From Flavobacterium sp. TAB 87 (GTDB taxonomy: Bacteria; Bacteroidota; Bacteroidia; Flavobacteriales; Flavobacteriaceae): 64,000 nt of DNA. A program made the translations under genes and the position numbers. Positions 28,225-39,389 of the stretch are shown one piece after another (the first letter of the stretch is position 1; each line of letters starts with the position of its first letter). Below the pieces are notes generated by a model that saw only the letters and a list, made by a program, of their open reading frames with translations, was not told the origin of the DNA and did no database searches. Where the stretch lies: positions 186,001 to 250,000 of the forward strand of contig NZ_LLWK01000036.1 of assembly GCF_001529295.1 (NCBI RefSeq). The letters run 5' to 3'.

Positions 28225-30864
28225 TTGCATACAAACTTATTTAATATCGTTTTAGCATCATTTTTCCTTACTTTAGGAGGTGGTTCTATTTATTCGCAGG
28301 ATATAAAGAAAAAAAAAGTTAGCATTCCTGCTGTTGTACAGGAAGATAGCTTAAGTAAATCTGTTACAGACACTATAAAGCTAGATACTGTAAAAACTAA
28401 GAAAACATTTTTAGATGGAAAAGTGCGCTATGTTGCCAAAGATTACGCGCGAATCGATCAGAAAAAAAAACAAATCACTTTATATAATGAAGCCGAATTG
28501 TATTATAATGATATCGAATTAAAATCTGGCTTAATAGTGCTAGATTATGGTAAAGATGAAGTATACGCCGGACGTATTAAAGATTCTACTGGAGCCTTTA
28601 TTCAATATCCAAATTTTAAACAAGGTGCAAACGTAGTACAACCCGACTCTATTCGATTTAATTTTAAAACAAAAAAGGCTCTAATCTGGAATTCTAGAAC
28701 TGAGCAAAGCGATTTTAGAATTAAAGCGGCCATTACAAAAAAAGAAAATGATTCGGTGTACTTTTTAAAGGGAGCACGATTTACAACATCGAAAGACATT
28801 GACAATCCTGAATATTATTTTCAGACCAATAAGGTAAAATTTATTCCAGGAAAAAAAGTAATCGTTGGCTTTACCAATATGGTAATTGCTGACGTACCTA
28901 CTCCTTTAGCACTTCCTTTTGCTTACTTTCCGATGACCGAAGAAAGCCATTCTGGAATTATTATTCCGAGTTATAATGACTCCAATACTCGTGGCTTTTC
29001 ATTACAAAACTTAGGTTACTATTTTGCCTTAAGTGACAATTACGACTTAACTGCCTTAGCCGATTATTATACTAATGGTAGTTATGCAATGCGTTTTGAG
29101 TCATCGTATGCCAAGAGATATCGCTACCGCGGAAACTTAAATTTGCGTTACGAGAATTTAATTCAAAGTGAAAGAGGGTACCCAGATTACTCTAAACAAT
29201 CCATTTATAATATTCAATGGTCGCATTCTAGAGATACCAAATCAAGTCCGAATTCTAATTTCTCTGCTTCGGTAAATATGGGAAGCAGTAAGTACTTTCA
29301 ACAATCGATCAACCAAGTGAATGTTGGATCAAATTTGAACAACACATTGAGTTCTTCGGTTTCGTATAGTAAAACATTCAATACAGTTCCGCAAATACGC
29401 ACAGCATTGACGGCTACACATTCGCAAAATACACAAACAGAAGAAATAAACATGACTTTGCCGTCACTAGAAGCCAGTGTGGACCGAATTTATCCTTTTG
29501 TTGGTAAAGATGGTGTGAAGCGCGGATTGATTAAAAACATCAACTTACAGTATAATTTAAGCGGTAAAAACAGCATTAAAACAACAGATTCATTGTTTTT
29601 TAAATCGGCGATGTTCGACGATGCGCAGTTAGGCTTCAAACACAGCATTCCGATTAGTACTAACTTTAAAGTTTTTAAATATTTTAGTGCGAGTGCAAGT
29701 GCGAATTACGATGAAATTTGGTATAATAAAACTAGAAAAAAATACTACGATCCAGAAGAAAGTGCAGTAATTGATGAAGTGGTTAATGGCTTTGATGCCT
29801 ACAGAACCTATTCATTATCATCTAGTTTGGGTACAACAGTTTACGGAACTTTTAACTTTGGTGAAACTAAAAAAATTCAAGCCATTCGCCACGTTATGCG
29901 TCCATCTGTAAGCTACAGCTATACGCCTAGTTTCGAAAAATATTACGATACCTACGCCATTGATGCTACTGGAAAATTAGGAGACTACACCCGTTTTGAA
30001 AACGGAATTTACGGTTCACCAGGAAAAACAAATTCCAACATCGTAGGTTTTGATTTGAGTAACACTTTTGAAGCGAAAGTGACCGATAAAGACAGTACAA
30101 AAACAGATCCGAAAAAGATGATGCTTTTGAATAATCTTAACTTTTCGACCAGTTATAACTTTGATGCAGACGGGAAAAACACACTAGCTTGGCAACCAGT
30201 TCGAGTTAGTGGTGGAACGCAAATTTTAGATAATAAAATGAGTGTCAATTTCGGAGCAACTTTAAATCCGTATGCAATTGACAATTCTGGGAATGTTATT
30301 GATGTCTTTAATATTAATAACGGAGGAAGCTTATTTCGATTGACAAGCGCAAATTTAACGATGAATTATTCTATTTCTAGTAAAGAATTTGGCGAAAAAG
30401 ACAATAAACAAAGCGAACGAAATGGTGGTCGTGAAGATGATTTGTTTGGAAGTAATGTAGACTTAACTGATTCTCGTAGAAGTCAGTTTGATGACGAAGA
30501 TGACTCTACTGATGTAATTTCGGAATTTTTTAGAGCCAAACTTCCTTGGGACATGACGCTAGCTTATTCATTAACCTATGGAAATGCGCGTCGTGAAAAT
30601 GAGATTATTGGAAATTCAGTTATGATATCTATAAACACAGATATTACTCCTAAATGGAAAGGTGGAATCTCGAGCGGCTATGATTTTGTTCAGAAGGGAA
30701 TTACCTTTACGCAATTGCGTTTTGAAAGAGATTTATTGAGTTGGAGAATGGATTTTAATTGGACGCCACTTGGAGAATATTCAAACTGGAATTTCTTTAT
30801 TGGAATAAAATCTGGAATTTTAAGTGACATTAAGTACAATAAAAGAAGCAATACCAATTTCTAA
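28225..30864 (+). CDS. lptD: LPS-assembly protein LptD (OstA)
   Basis: Outer-membrane translocon that inserts lipopolysaccharide. 879 residues: a signal-like hydrophobic segment (LFNIVLASFFLTLGGGSIYSQ), an OstA/LptA-like beta-jellyroll region with VRYVAKDYARIDQKKKQITLYNEAELYY near residue 70, then a large C-terminal beta-barrel rich in alternating aromatic strands. No ATG or GTG precedes the signal segment in frame. TTG at 28225 is used here, but an ATA or ATT slightly upstream is possible. ridA follows by 27 bases. Confidence 0.9.
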   Translation: MHTNLFNIVLASFFLTLGGGSIYSQDIKKKKVSIPAVVQEDSLSKSVTDTIKLDTVKTKKTFLDGKVRYVAKDYARIDQKKKQITLYNEAELYYNDIELKSGLIVLDYGKDEVYAGRIKDSTGAFIQYPNFKQGANVVQPDSIRFNFKTKKALIWNSRTEQSDFRIKAAITKKENDSVYFLKGARFTTSKDIDNPEYYFQTNKVKFIPGKKVIVGFTNMVIADVPTPLALPFAYFPMTEESHSGIIIPSYNDSNTRGFSLQNLGYYFALSDNYDLTALADYYTNGSYAMRFESSYAKRYRYRGNLNLRYENLIQSERGYPDYSKQSIYNIQWSHSRDTKSSPNSNFSASVNMGSSKYFQQSINQVNVGSNLNNTLSSSVSYSKTFNTVPQIRTALTATHSQNTQTEEINMTLPSLEASVDRIYPFVGKDGVKRGLIKNINLQYNLSGKNSIKTTDSLFFKSAMFDDAQLGFKHSIPISTNFKVFKYFSASASANYDEIWYNKTRKKYYDPEESAVIDEVVNGFDAYRTYSLSSSLGTTVYGTFNFGETKKIQAIRHVMRPSVSYSYTPSFEKYYDTYAIDATGKLGDYTRFENGIYGSPGKTNSNIVGFDLSNTFEAKVTDKDSTKTDPKKMMLLNNLNFSTSYNFDADGKNTLAWQPVRVSGGTQILDNKMSVNFGATLNPYAIDNSGNVIDVFNINNGGSLFRLTSANLTMNYSISSKEFGEKDNKQSERNGGREDDLFGSNVDLTDSRRSQFDDEDDSTDVISEFFRAKLPWDMTLAYSLTYGNARRENEIIGNSVMISINTDITPKWKGGISSGYDFVQKGITFTQLRFERDLLSWRMDFNWTPLGEYSNWNFFIGIKSGILSDIKYNKRSNTNF

Positions 30865-30891
30865 AAATAACCTTATAAAATTGTTTTCACT

Positions 30892-31272
30892 ATGAAAAAA
30901 ATAATCTTTACCGAGAAAGCGCCTGTTCCGATCGGACCTTATAACCAAGCCGTTCTTTCTGGAAACACGCTATATGCTTCTGGACAAATTGCTATTAATC
31001 CGGCAAGCGGAGAGCTTGTTACAGCCAACATCTCTGACGAAACCAACCAAGTAATGAAAAACATTCAGGCAGTCTTAGAATCAGCAAATATGACCTTTGA
31101 AAATGTAGTAAAAACTTCGATTTTCATTATGGACATGAATGATTTTGGTGCCATCAATACTGTTTACGGTTCTTATTTTAACGAAAAAACCGCTCCAGCT
31201 CGTGAAACGGTTCAAGTGGCTTGTTTGCCAAAAAACGTTAATGTAGAAATTTCTATAATTGCCGTACAATAG
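30892..31272 (+). CDS. ridA: RidA family enamine/imine deaminase
   Basis: 126-residue YjgF/YER057c/UK114 protein, the family's exact size. The signature is present: PIGPYNQAVLSGNTLYASGQI at the front and the Arg-containing segment KTAPARETVQVACLPKNVNVEI at the end. RidA hydrolyses reactive 2-aminoacrylate and related enamines from PLP enzymes. It lies 27 bases after lptD, probably on the same transcript. Confidence 0.95.
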   Translation: MKKIIFTEKAPVPIGPYNQAVLSGNTLYASGQIAINPASGELVTANISDETNQVMKNIQAVLESANMTFENVVKTSIFIMDMNDFGAINTVYGSYFNEKTAPARETVQVACLPKNVNVEISIIAVQ

Positions 31273-31287
31273 CATTCAGTAGCAATA

Positions 31288-31318
31288 GTGCCAATACTTC
31301 ATTTGTAGTTATTGGCAC
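31288..31318. repeat. Inverted repeat between convergent ridA and kinase genes
   Basis: GTGCCAATA and TATTGGCAC are separated by 13 bases, 15 bases after ridA. No T-run follows on the plus strand, so it may be an imperfect terminator. Confidence 0.4.
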
Positions 31319-31379
31319 ATCGTATGCTTTAACAAACACTTTTTGATCATTGCACTAAAACAACTATTTCTATAGCATT

Positions 31380-32231
31380 TTATTTGTTAGCAACGTGATA
31401 AGCAATTAAGCCATCAATTGGTCTTCTTAAAACATTACCTAACTGTAAATCGTACTTGTCAAAAGTTTCTTGCAATTCGTCTTTTAGATAAAAAGCGATA
31501 GAACCTACAAAATGATTAGGTACTTCTTTACAATTATCAAATTGCTTAATATAATTTTTTACAAAAGATTTCATTCCTTTAAAAATTATTTTTCTACAAA
31601 ATTCAGAATCTTTATGCTTGATTAAAAACTTTGCAAAAGTTGCCAAATAAGCATTTGGATTGGGCTCTTTGTATAATTTACTTTTAATAAAATCAGGATC
31701 TACATTGTATTCCTTTTCGAACTCAATTGCCAATTCTTGAGGCATTTTGTTGAAATAATATTTGCGAATTAACTCTTTTCCAAAAACATTTCCACTACAG
31801 TCATCCATTACAATATAACCCAAAGATTGTACTTTTTGATGCAATACCTTTCCATCAAAGTAACTGCAATTTGAGCCTGTTCCTAGAATACTTACAATTG
31901 CTTGTTGCCCTGGAGGCGTTGTTGCATAAACTGCTGCATACGTGTCTTCGTGTACTTCTACAATTGCATTTGTAAAGTAATCTTGAAATATCTGAGATAG
32001 CGATAATCTCATTCGATCTGTTCCACAACCTGCTCCATAAAAGAACAAATGAGTAGCATTAGTTTTATTTTGTAAAATGTCAAAACGGTCATTTAAACGG
32101 GCCAGAATTTCGTTACCATTCAAAATTTCTGGATTTAAACCTAAAGTTTGAGTTGTAAATAATACTTTACCATTATCATCAATCGCAATCCAATCTGCTT
32201 TTGTAGATCCACTATCAACTATTAATTTCAT
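31380..32231 (-). CDS. N-acetylglucosamine kinase-like protein (BadF/BadG/BcrA/BcrD ATPase family)
   Basis: 283 residues with an actin-like ATPase fold. The phosphate-1 motif DSGSTKADW is at residues 6-14, phosphate-2 in SILGTGSNCSYFDG near residue 105, and the connecting segment DDCSGNVFGKELIRKYY near residue 130. Relatives phosphorylate GlcNAc or related sugars, often from wall recycling. It lies 126 bases downstream of gapA, separated by a terminator. Confidence 0.85.
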   Translation of the reverse strand: MKLIVDSGSTKADWIAIDDNGKVLFTTQTLGLNPEILNGNEILARLNDRFDILQNKTNATHLFFYGAGCGTDRMRLSLSQIFQDYFTNAIVEVHEDTYAAVYATTPPGQQAIVSILGTGSNCSYFDGKVLHQKVQSLGYIVMDDCSGNVFGKELIRKYYFNKMPQELAIEFEKEYNVDPDFIKSKLYKEPNPNAYLATFAKFLIKHKDSEFCRKIIFKGMKSFVKNYIKQFDNCKEVPNHFVGSIAFYLKDELQETFDKYDLQLGNVLRRPIDGLIAYHVANK

Positions 32232-32302
32232 TTTTTTGGTGTGTTAGTTAAATATATTTTTAAGATTCAAAAGTAGTTTTAAAAACCTAAGTCCTATTGA
32301 AT

Positions 32303-32344
32303 TCTAAAAAATAAAATCCCGCTATTATGCAATAACGGGATTTT
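32303..32344 (-). terminator. Terminator of the pfkA-gapA unit
   Basis: On the minus strand AAAATCCCG and CGGGATTTT, extended inside with one mismatch, are followed by a T-rich tail (ATTTTTTAG). It is 13 bases after the gapA stop. Confidence 0.8.
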
Positions 32345-32357
32345 ACAAAGTATTTTA

Positions 32358-33398
<1,041 letters not shown>

Positions 33399-33444
33399 CT
33401 ATAAAGTTTAATTTCCTCACAATAAACTTCAAAATTTTATTCCT

Positions 33445-34431
33445 TTACGTCGACATTATTTCAGAAACACGTAATAAATCTCTATCAATCACTGATTTAC
33501 CTTTGATCGCTTGCTCTAATGGCGTTAATGTTACCTTATCTGCCAATAAGCCAACCATATAGTTAGATTTACCTTCTAATAAAGATTCAACAGCTTTCAC
33601 TCCTAATCTACTTGCTAATACGCGATCAAAACAAGACGGTGATCCTCCTCTTTGCATGTGTCCTAAAACCGATACACGCACATCATATTCTGGTAAATTA
33701 GTTTCCACGTAATCTTTCAATTCAAAAACGTTTTTACCAATTTTATCTCCTTCAGCAATTACAACTATACTAGATGATTTTCCTGAAGCTTTACTTTTTT
33801 GCAATGATTCTAATAAGCGTTCTAAACCCAAATCTTCTTCTGGAATAAGAATTTCTTCCGCTCCAGCTCCAATACCTGCATTCAAAGCGATATGACCAGC
33901 ATCTCTACCCATAACCTCTACAAAAAACAGGCGGTTGTGTGAACTTGCTGTATCGCGAATTTTATCAATACAATCTACAACTGTATTTAAAGCGGTATCG
34001 TAGCCTAAAGTATAGCTTGTACCAAAAATATCATTATCGATTGTTCCTGGAATTCCCATAATTGGGAAATTATATTCAGAATTAAAAAGTAATCCTCCTG
34101 TAAAACTTCCATCACCACCAATAACAACCAAAGCATCAATACCTGATTTTATAAGGTTTTCGTGTGCTTTTTTTCTTCCTTCAGGAGTTTTAAAGTCTGC
34201 AGAACGCGCTGATTTTAAAATTGTTCCTCCCTTGTTTACAATATTATTTACAGAACGAGGTCCCATTTCCTTGAAGTCACCTTCAATCATTCCTTGATAT
34301 CCTCTATAAATTCCGATACATTCAATATTATGATAAGCACACGTTCGAACTACAGATCGAATGGCTGCATTCATTCCAGGTGAATCTCCTCCAGAGGTAA
34401 GAACACCTACTTTTTTTATTGTTTTTGGCAT
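33445..34431 (-). CDS. pfkA: ATP-dependent 6-phosphofructokinase
   Basis: 328 residues, the bacterial PfkA length. ATP-binding GGDSPGMNAAIR is at residues 14-25, IGGDGSFTGG near 105, catalytic PGTIDNDIFGTSYTLGYDTA near 130, and VEVMGRDAGHIAL near 170. The allosteric-site Arg/Lys set of bacterial PfkA seems to be kept. It is the first gene of pfkA-gapA; the 278-base gap to tamB upstream has no clear gene. Confidence 0.96.
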   Translation of the reverse strand: MPKTIKKVGVLTSGGDSPGMNAAIRSVVRTCAYHNIECIGIYRGYQGMIEGDFKEMGPRSVNNIVNKGGTILKSARSADFKTPEGRKKAHENLIKSGIDALVVIGGDGSFTGGLLFNSEYNFPIMGIPGTIDNDIFGTSYTLGYDTALNTVVDCIDKIRDTASSHNRLFFVEVMGRDAGHIALNAGIGAGAEEILIPEEDLGLERLLESLQKSKASGKSSSIVVIAEGDKIGKNVFELKDYVETNLPEYDVRVSVLGHMQRGGSPSCFDRVLASRLGVKAVESLLEGKSNYMVGLLADKVTLTPLEQAIKGKSVIDRDLLRVSEIMST

Positions 34432-34709
34432 TATTTAAGTATTAAAGCGTAAAATTAGCAAACGCGAACCACTTAAGCGACCAATATTATTATTAAATAA
34501 ATAATTGTGTTAAATTCAAACGTTTTCGTTAATAAGTTTTCGGAAAGCCCTGAAAATAAAAGAAAATTAATGCGATCTATATTCATTAAATCGCGTAAAT
34601 CGCAACAATAATAGAAGCAAAAGTTATAAAATGATACATAAAATTGAACGATCAAACCAAAAATAAATGAAGTATATAATTTTATTTTTGATTATAAATT
34701 GACATAGCT

Positions 34710-37700
34710 TTAATCTTCCTCTGGAATTCTCCCTTGATTATTTTGCTTTTCTGAAGGGGGACGCTCTGCATTTTTCTTTTCTTCTTCCTTCTTTTTGTCC
34801 TCTTTCTTTTTGGCTTCGTTAAAACGAATGTAATCTGGATTCAAAGAAGAATCTTGAAAATCATCATTAGATTTTATGGCACGTTCTAGTTTCTGATCTT
34901 TAAAAATTTTATTGACCAGTTCTTTAAAGGTGTCAAAATCGACCTCGTAACTCACACCGACTCCCTGTGTGTAACCAATCCCTTGACCTACATAATTAAT
35001 GTCATTTTCACGATTAAACAAGCGCAAATTAAGCGAACCGTCTTCACTAACTCTATATTGTACTTCTACGTCGCCTACAATCGCAGATTCGTTGATCCCA
35101 CCAACTGGCACACCAACCTTACCGTTTATAGTTATCCTCTCATTTACTTGAGACGAAATATTTGCTACAAACTGACCGTCTGCCTCTTGTCCCACTCTTC
35201 GATCGGCTGCAATATAATTTAAGTTTACAGCAAATTTATCATTGTCTGTCTTAATAATATTACCCAATAAATTAGTCGCTGTCTCAAACAAACTACCCGA
35301 GAAATCAGACTGATTTACTCCTTCTGGACTTAAAAATGCGCCTGAAGAAAGCAGATACAAAGCTTGGGTTTGTCTCACATCTTTGTCATCTAATTTATAC
35401 TGAATTTCAGATTTCATGACACTGCTGACCGTAGGGAATTCGATATTAAAAACAGGCTCTGGACTTGCCAAATCACCGCGTAAACCGATAACCACGTCCA
35501 CAGGTACTTTTTTATTAAATGAGGAACTTTCTAACAATACCGATGGATTAGCAGTAGTTCGATATACTGCTTCGATATTTAATTGTGCTTTCATTGGGTT
35601 TCCTTCCCAAATAATTTGTCCTCCTTTTTTTACTGCAAATTTTTTGTCAATTAAACCACCATATTTAAAATTATAGGTTCCTTCGTAGGCTTGAAAATCG
35701 CCCCACATATTAAATTTACCTAAAGTATTAATCTTAAACAATAACGAACCATATCCTTTTCCTTTAATTCCGTGACCAGAACTACGATCTAAAATCACCT
35801 CTACTTCTGCATCTGGTGTTATATCAAAATCGAATTCCAATTCTAAACCATTATAATTTCGGGTATTCTCAACAATTCCGTTAGCTAAATTGTATTTTTC
35901 TTTCGGAGTTACAAAATGGATAAAGCTGCTTTCACCCACACTTTCAGCATAATTAATCGGAATTTTAATAACTGTTCCTTTCTCAGATTTTGCGGCTACT
36001 TTAATAAAAAGTGATTCAACTGGACCTTTAATTGATGCTGAACCATTGATAAATGCGGTTCCAAAATAACCCGCATCATCGCTATCTTTTGTATCAAGAA
36101 CCAATAATTTCTTTGTATTTATATCTAAATTTAATTTCCAATCTCCAAAATTCTGATGTTCTATCGTTCCGTTTAAAGAACCTTTTGTATCGTATTTCGT
36201 GTCTGTTAAACTGTTATTTCTTAACAAAAATTTCTCATCGGTGACATCAATAATCGTACGTTCGCTTAAAGCGTAATCGACATTTAAGTACGGAATTGTC
36301 AGTCCAGCCTTGCTTACATACAATCGGCCATTTACATCTGGTGTTTTTAAATTTCCAGCTATAGAAGCATTTCCCGAAACAAAACCTCTAATGTTTGACA
36401 ACACATCGCCTCCTAAGTTTCTTAAAATTCCCAAGTTAAAATCTTCCATTTTTAGATTCATATCTAAAACGGTTTCTTTATTTACAATTTCAAAATCTCC
36501 TGTGGCACTAAAGGATTCTGCAAAATTATTTTTTACCGAAGAATTTATAGTAAATTTTTTAAAATTTTCATCTCCAGCAATATCAAAATTTAAGACGCCA
36601 AGTTCAGTGTCATTAATATTTAAATCGTTAATTTTTATCGATGCAGTTGGTTGATAAACATTCTTATTCTGTTTAAAATGAACACCTCCCACTAAATTTC
36701 CTTTAAAGGTGAATTTATCGTTTTCGGGCGTGACTTTATTAATATCAACATTGTTAAACTTCAGATTAATATCTTTATAAGAATCTCCTTTTATTTCTCC
36801 AAACAGATCGATTTTTTGATCTTCATGCGATAAAATAAAATTATCAATGGTGAAATTTTTTAATTCTTTGTCAAAAACAACTTGGTTGTTGCTTTCTCCT
36901 TTTTCATTCAAATACCACATGTTCTCCTTAAATCTCATTTCTGATTTATGAAATCCAATAACATTCTTTTTGTCTTTATTTATCGTGTGATATAAATTTA
37001 AATTAAAATAATCTTCGGCTTTTTTACCTCCTTTAAATTCTGAACGAACAAAAAGAGTGTCTTTCATCGTCACATTAATCAAACTGAAATCACTCACTTT
37101 ATAGTACTTCGTTTTAATACTATCTACTTCTACATAAGCATTGTATAGCGGATTTTTATTATCTAGACGAAAATTTATATTGTCTAATGTATTCGTTCCA
37201 AGTGTTATTTTTTCTGAATTTAAACGGAACTTGAATTCTTTTTTATCAGAATCAATCTGGCCACGCATCATCGTATTCGTGCCAATATTAATTTCTGGAT
37301 AAAAGAGCTCCACTACTTTATTATATATATTAAAATTGAACTTTAAAAATTGTCCTTTGGTGACTTTTGTTGGTTTGTAATTTGCATATAAACTTAGTAC
37401 AGAGTTGGCTGCTAAATCATACAACTGATCAAATCTAAATTTTCCAACAATTTGACCTTCGACCACATCACTCGAATTTATAGTAATGGTTCGCACGCGA
37501 TTGGCATCAAATTCAGAATTAATAGTTACTTCATCAAATGGATAGATTGATTTTGAATTGACATAAACGGCATTGCTCAAATAAATAGTTCCGTATAAAT
37601 TTTCAATATTATTACCCGTAACAGCAACAATTGCGTCGCCCTGGAAAGTTGACAGCGTATCATTTACAATCTTCAATTTGTGCAAATCAGCTTTTTCGAC

Positions 37701-39191
37701 ATTAATGTGAAAATCGTATTTGTTTTCTCTTTTACTTAAATCGACTAATCCATCAAAATTTAAAATCAAGTTTGGATCTTTTATTTTAATCTCTCCTTTA
37801 TAATTGGGAAGTTTAAAATTTCCGTCCACTGTAATATTTTGGTAATTGTAATTATTGTAAAATAAATTACTAATCGTTCCTTTTACGGCAGTATTCAAGT
37901 ATTTTTGCGTAAAACCCTTACCATCTATCGTTAAGTTTGCAGTAGTTTTTCCGAGACTTTTTAAGTCCAACAACGTTCCAATATTAAAATCTTGTAAAAC
38001 TACAGCTCCACTATAAGAGGCACGATCGATAAAATCCAAATCAGAAATTTGCAAATCAGCATTTCCATTTCCAATATCGGTGACTATCGTAAAGTTAGTT
38101 TGCAGTTCCTTTTTAGAAACCCGTGCATTTCCAATTAAATTTACACGTCCTAGACGTTCAATTTCTTTGGGCAAACTTTTTCCTAAGACGTTGGGCAATA
38201 CTTTAACCAAATTTGCGTGCGATGTCGACAGCAATTTTAAGTCTCCGATCATTGCAAATTCTTGATCGTCTTTACCAAATAAATTTTTAAAATTTATTTT
38301 ACCGACAATTTCTGATTGATTACTATCGACTAATTTTAATTTAGATAAAGTCAAATTATTTAATGTTCCTTTAACGGTCGAACGCAGTTTAAACTTTATG
38401 TTTTTACCCATTTCAGTATAAAAATAACGAACGTCATTGGAAGCTAAAGAAGCGGAATCAATTGTTACATCAAAACGAACTTTATCAGTAAATGAAGCAA
38501 AATCTTCAATTTTATAATTTAATGAAGCGGTACCATTTAACTGCGATTCACGGGTGGTAATTCCCAATTTATCCAATTTAATTTGCTCTTTGCTGTAGCT
38601 AAAAACAGAAGTAAAATTAGTGACATACAAACCACGATGGTCCTTAAAAGACAAACGATGAATTTTAGTATCTACATTTGGACCTGAGATTTTAAAATCG
38701 CTTATAAAAGCATTTAAATTCGTAAAGTCTACATCTTTTGGGACAGCTCGATTTTCATCTGTTAAAATAAAATGACCTTTATTGATATAGGCATTCTTTG
38801 CAGTCATTAAAAAAGGTCTGCTTTGTTTTGTAGGCGGTTTGTCAGAGTCGAAAGCACGAATAAAAACGTCTAAGTTGTTTTCTTTCTCGTTTTTATATGT
38901 TTTTAGATTAAAAAGTAATTTGGTCAATCTAATGTCGCCAAACATTAAATCACCATCTAAAATTCTTTTTCCGCCTAAGATATTCGTTTGTAAAATAGCC
39001 GAATAAATTAAAGTGTCTTTATGATGGTCTCTAATAAGAACGTCTTTTAATTTTACACCACCAAAAACACTCACAGCGACTTTACTTACGTGAATGTCTA
39101 TTTTAAAATTTTTGTTAATTTTTTCGGTGTAATAATTAGCTATTTTGGTTTGCACCGTAGGTACCGCCAATAGAGTTGCCAACACCAACAA
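34710..39191 (-). CDS. TamB-like translocation/assembly protein (DUF490), AsmA-like
   Basis: 1493 residues from the first standard start (TTG). It has an N-terminal anchor, a very long beta-helical region that forms a lipid-carrying groove, and a C-terminal TamB/DUF490 domain (about residues 1080-1450, with IKGKGYGSLLFKINTLGKFNMWGDFQAYEGTYNF-type strands). The tail is highly charged (KKKEDKKKEEEKKN). Reading frame and hydrophobicity continue upstream to 39254 (KKFSKIFLRSILGLILLL), so the true protein probably starts near 39245 with a non-standard codon. Bacteroidota TamB serves outer-membrane lipid or protein transport. Confidence 0.88.
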   Translation of the reverse strand: MLVLATLLAVPTVQTKIANYYTEKINKNFKIDIHVSKVAVSVFGGVKLKDVLIRDHHKDTLIYSAILQTNILGGKRILDGDLMFGDIRLTKLLFNLKTYKNEKENNLDVFIRAFDSDKPPTKQSRPFLMTAKNAYINKGHFILTDENRAVPKDVDFTNLNAFISDFKISGPNVDTKIHRLSFKDHRGLYVTNFTSVFSYSKEQIKLDKLGITTRESQLNGTASLNYKIEDFASFTDKVRFDVTIDSASLASNDVRYFYTEMGKNIKFKLRSTVKGTLNNLTLSKLKLVDSNQSEIVGKINFKNLFGKDDQEFAMIGDLKLLSTSHANLVKVLPNVLGKSLPKEIERLGRVNLIGNARVSKKELQTNFTIVTDIGNGNADLQISDLDFIDRASYSGAVVLQDFNIGTLLDLKSLGKTTANLTIDGKGFTQKYLNTAVKGTISNLFYNNYNYQNITVDGNFKLPNYKGEIKIKDPNLILNFDGLVDLSKRENKYDFHINVEKADLHKLKIVNDTLSTFQGDAIVAVTGNNIENLYGTIYLSNAVYVNSKSIYPFDEVTINSEFDANRVRTITINSSDVVEGQIVGKFRFDQLYDLAANSVLSLYANYKPTKVTKGQFLKFNFNIYNKVVELFYPEINIGTNTMMRGQIDSDKKEFKFRLNSEKITLGTNTLDNINFRLDNKNPLYNAYVEVDSIKTKYYKVSDFSLINVTMKDTLFVRSEFKGGKKAEDYFNLNLYHTINKDKKNVIGFHKSEMRFKENMWYLNEKGESNNQVVFDKELKNFTIDNFILSHEDQKIDLFGEIKGDSYKDINLKFNNVDINKVTPENDKFTFKGNLVGGVHFKQNKNVYQPTASIKINDLNINDTELGVLNFDIAGDENFKKFTINSSVKNNFAESFSATGDFEIVNKETVLDMNLKMEDFNLGILRNLGGDVLSNIRGFVSGNASIAGNLKTPDVNGRLYVSKAGLTIPYLNVDYALSERTIIDVTDEKFLLRNNSLTDTKYDTKGSLNGTIEHQNFGDWKLNLDINTKKLLVLDTKDSDDAGYFGTAFINGSASIKGPVESLFIKVAAKSEKGTVIKIPINYAESVGESSFIHFVTPKEKYNLANGIVENTRNYNGLELEFDFDITPDAEVEVILDRSSGHGIKGKGYGSLLFKINTLGKFNMWGDFQAYEGTYNFKYGGLIDKKFAVKKGGQIIWEGNPMKAQLNIEAVYRTTANPSVLLESSSFNKKVPVDVVIGLRGDLASPEPVFNIEFPTVSSVMKSEIQYKLDDKDVRQTQALYLLSSGAFLSPEGVNQSDFSGSLFETATNLLGNIIKTDNDKFAVNLNYIAADRRVGQEADGQFVANISSQVNERITINGKVGVPVGGINESAIVGDVEVQYRVSEDGSLNLRLFNRENDINYVGQGIGYTQGVGVSYEVDFDTFKELVNKIFKDQKLERAIKSNDDFQDSSLNPDYIRFNEAKKKEDKKKEEEKKNAERPPSEKQNNQGRIPEED

Positions 39192-39350
39192 AAGAAGGAT
39201 TAATCCGAGTATCGATCGAAGAAATATTTTGCTAAACTTTTTGATAGGTTTACTTTACTTTTTAATTTTAATATTGATGGTTCAAATCAAAGTTCTTTTG
39301 ATAAAAATTCTTTAATTTTGGCAACTCGTTCTAAACACTTAATTGAACCA

Positions 39351-39358
39351 TAATTTTG
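39351..39358 (+). promoter_or_regulatory. Promoter -7 box of tsaD
   Basis: TAATTTTG matches TAnnTTTG, 31 bases before the tsaD ATG. A second TAATTTTG lies at 39313-39320. Confidence 0.45.
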
Positions 39359-39389
39359 GTCAAATATAATTCAAAATTCGTGCTTTTAT

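Noticed and set aside
34473..34655. 60-codon minus-strand ORF between tamB and pfkA
   Set aside because: Phe/Tyr/Ile-rich composition typical of AT-rich non-coding DNA, no promoter box, no terminator.
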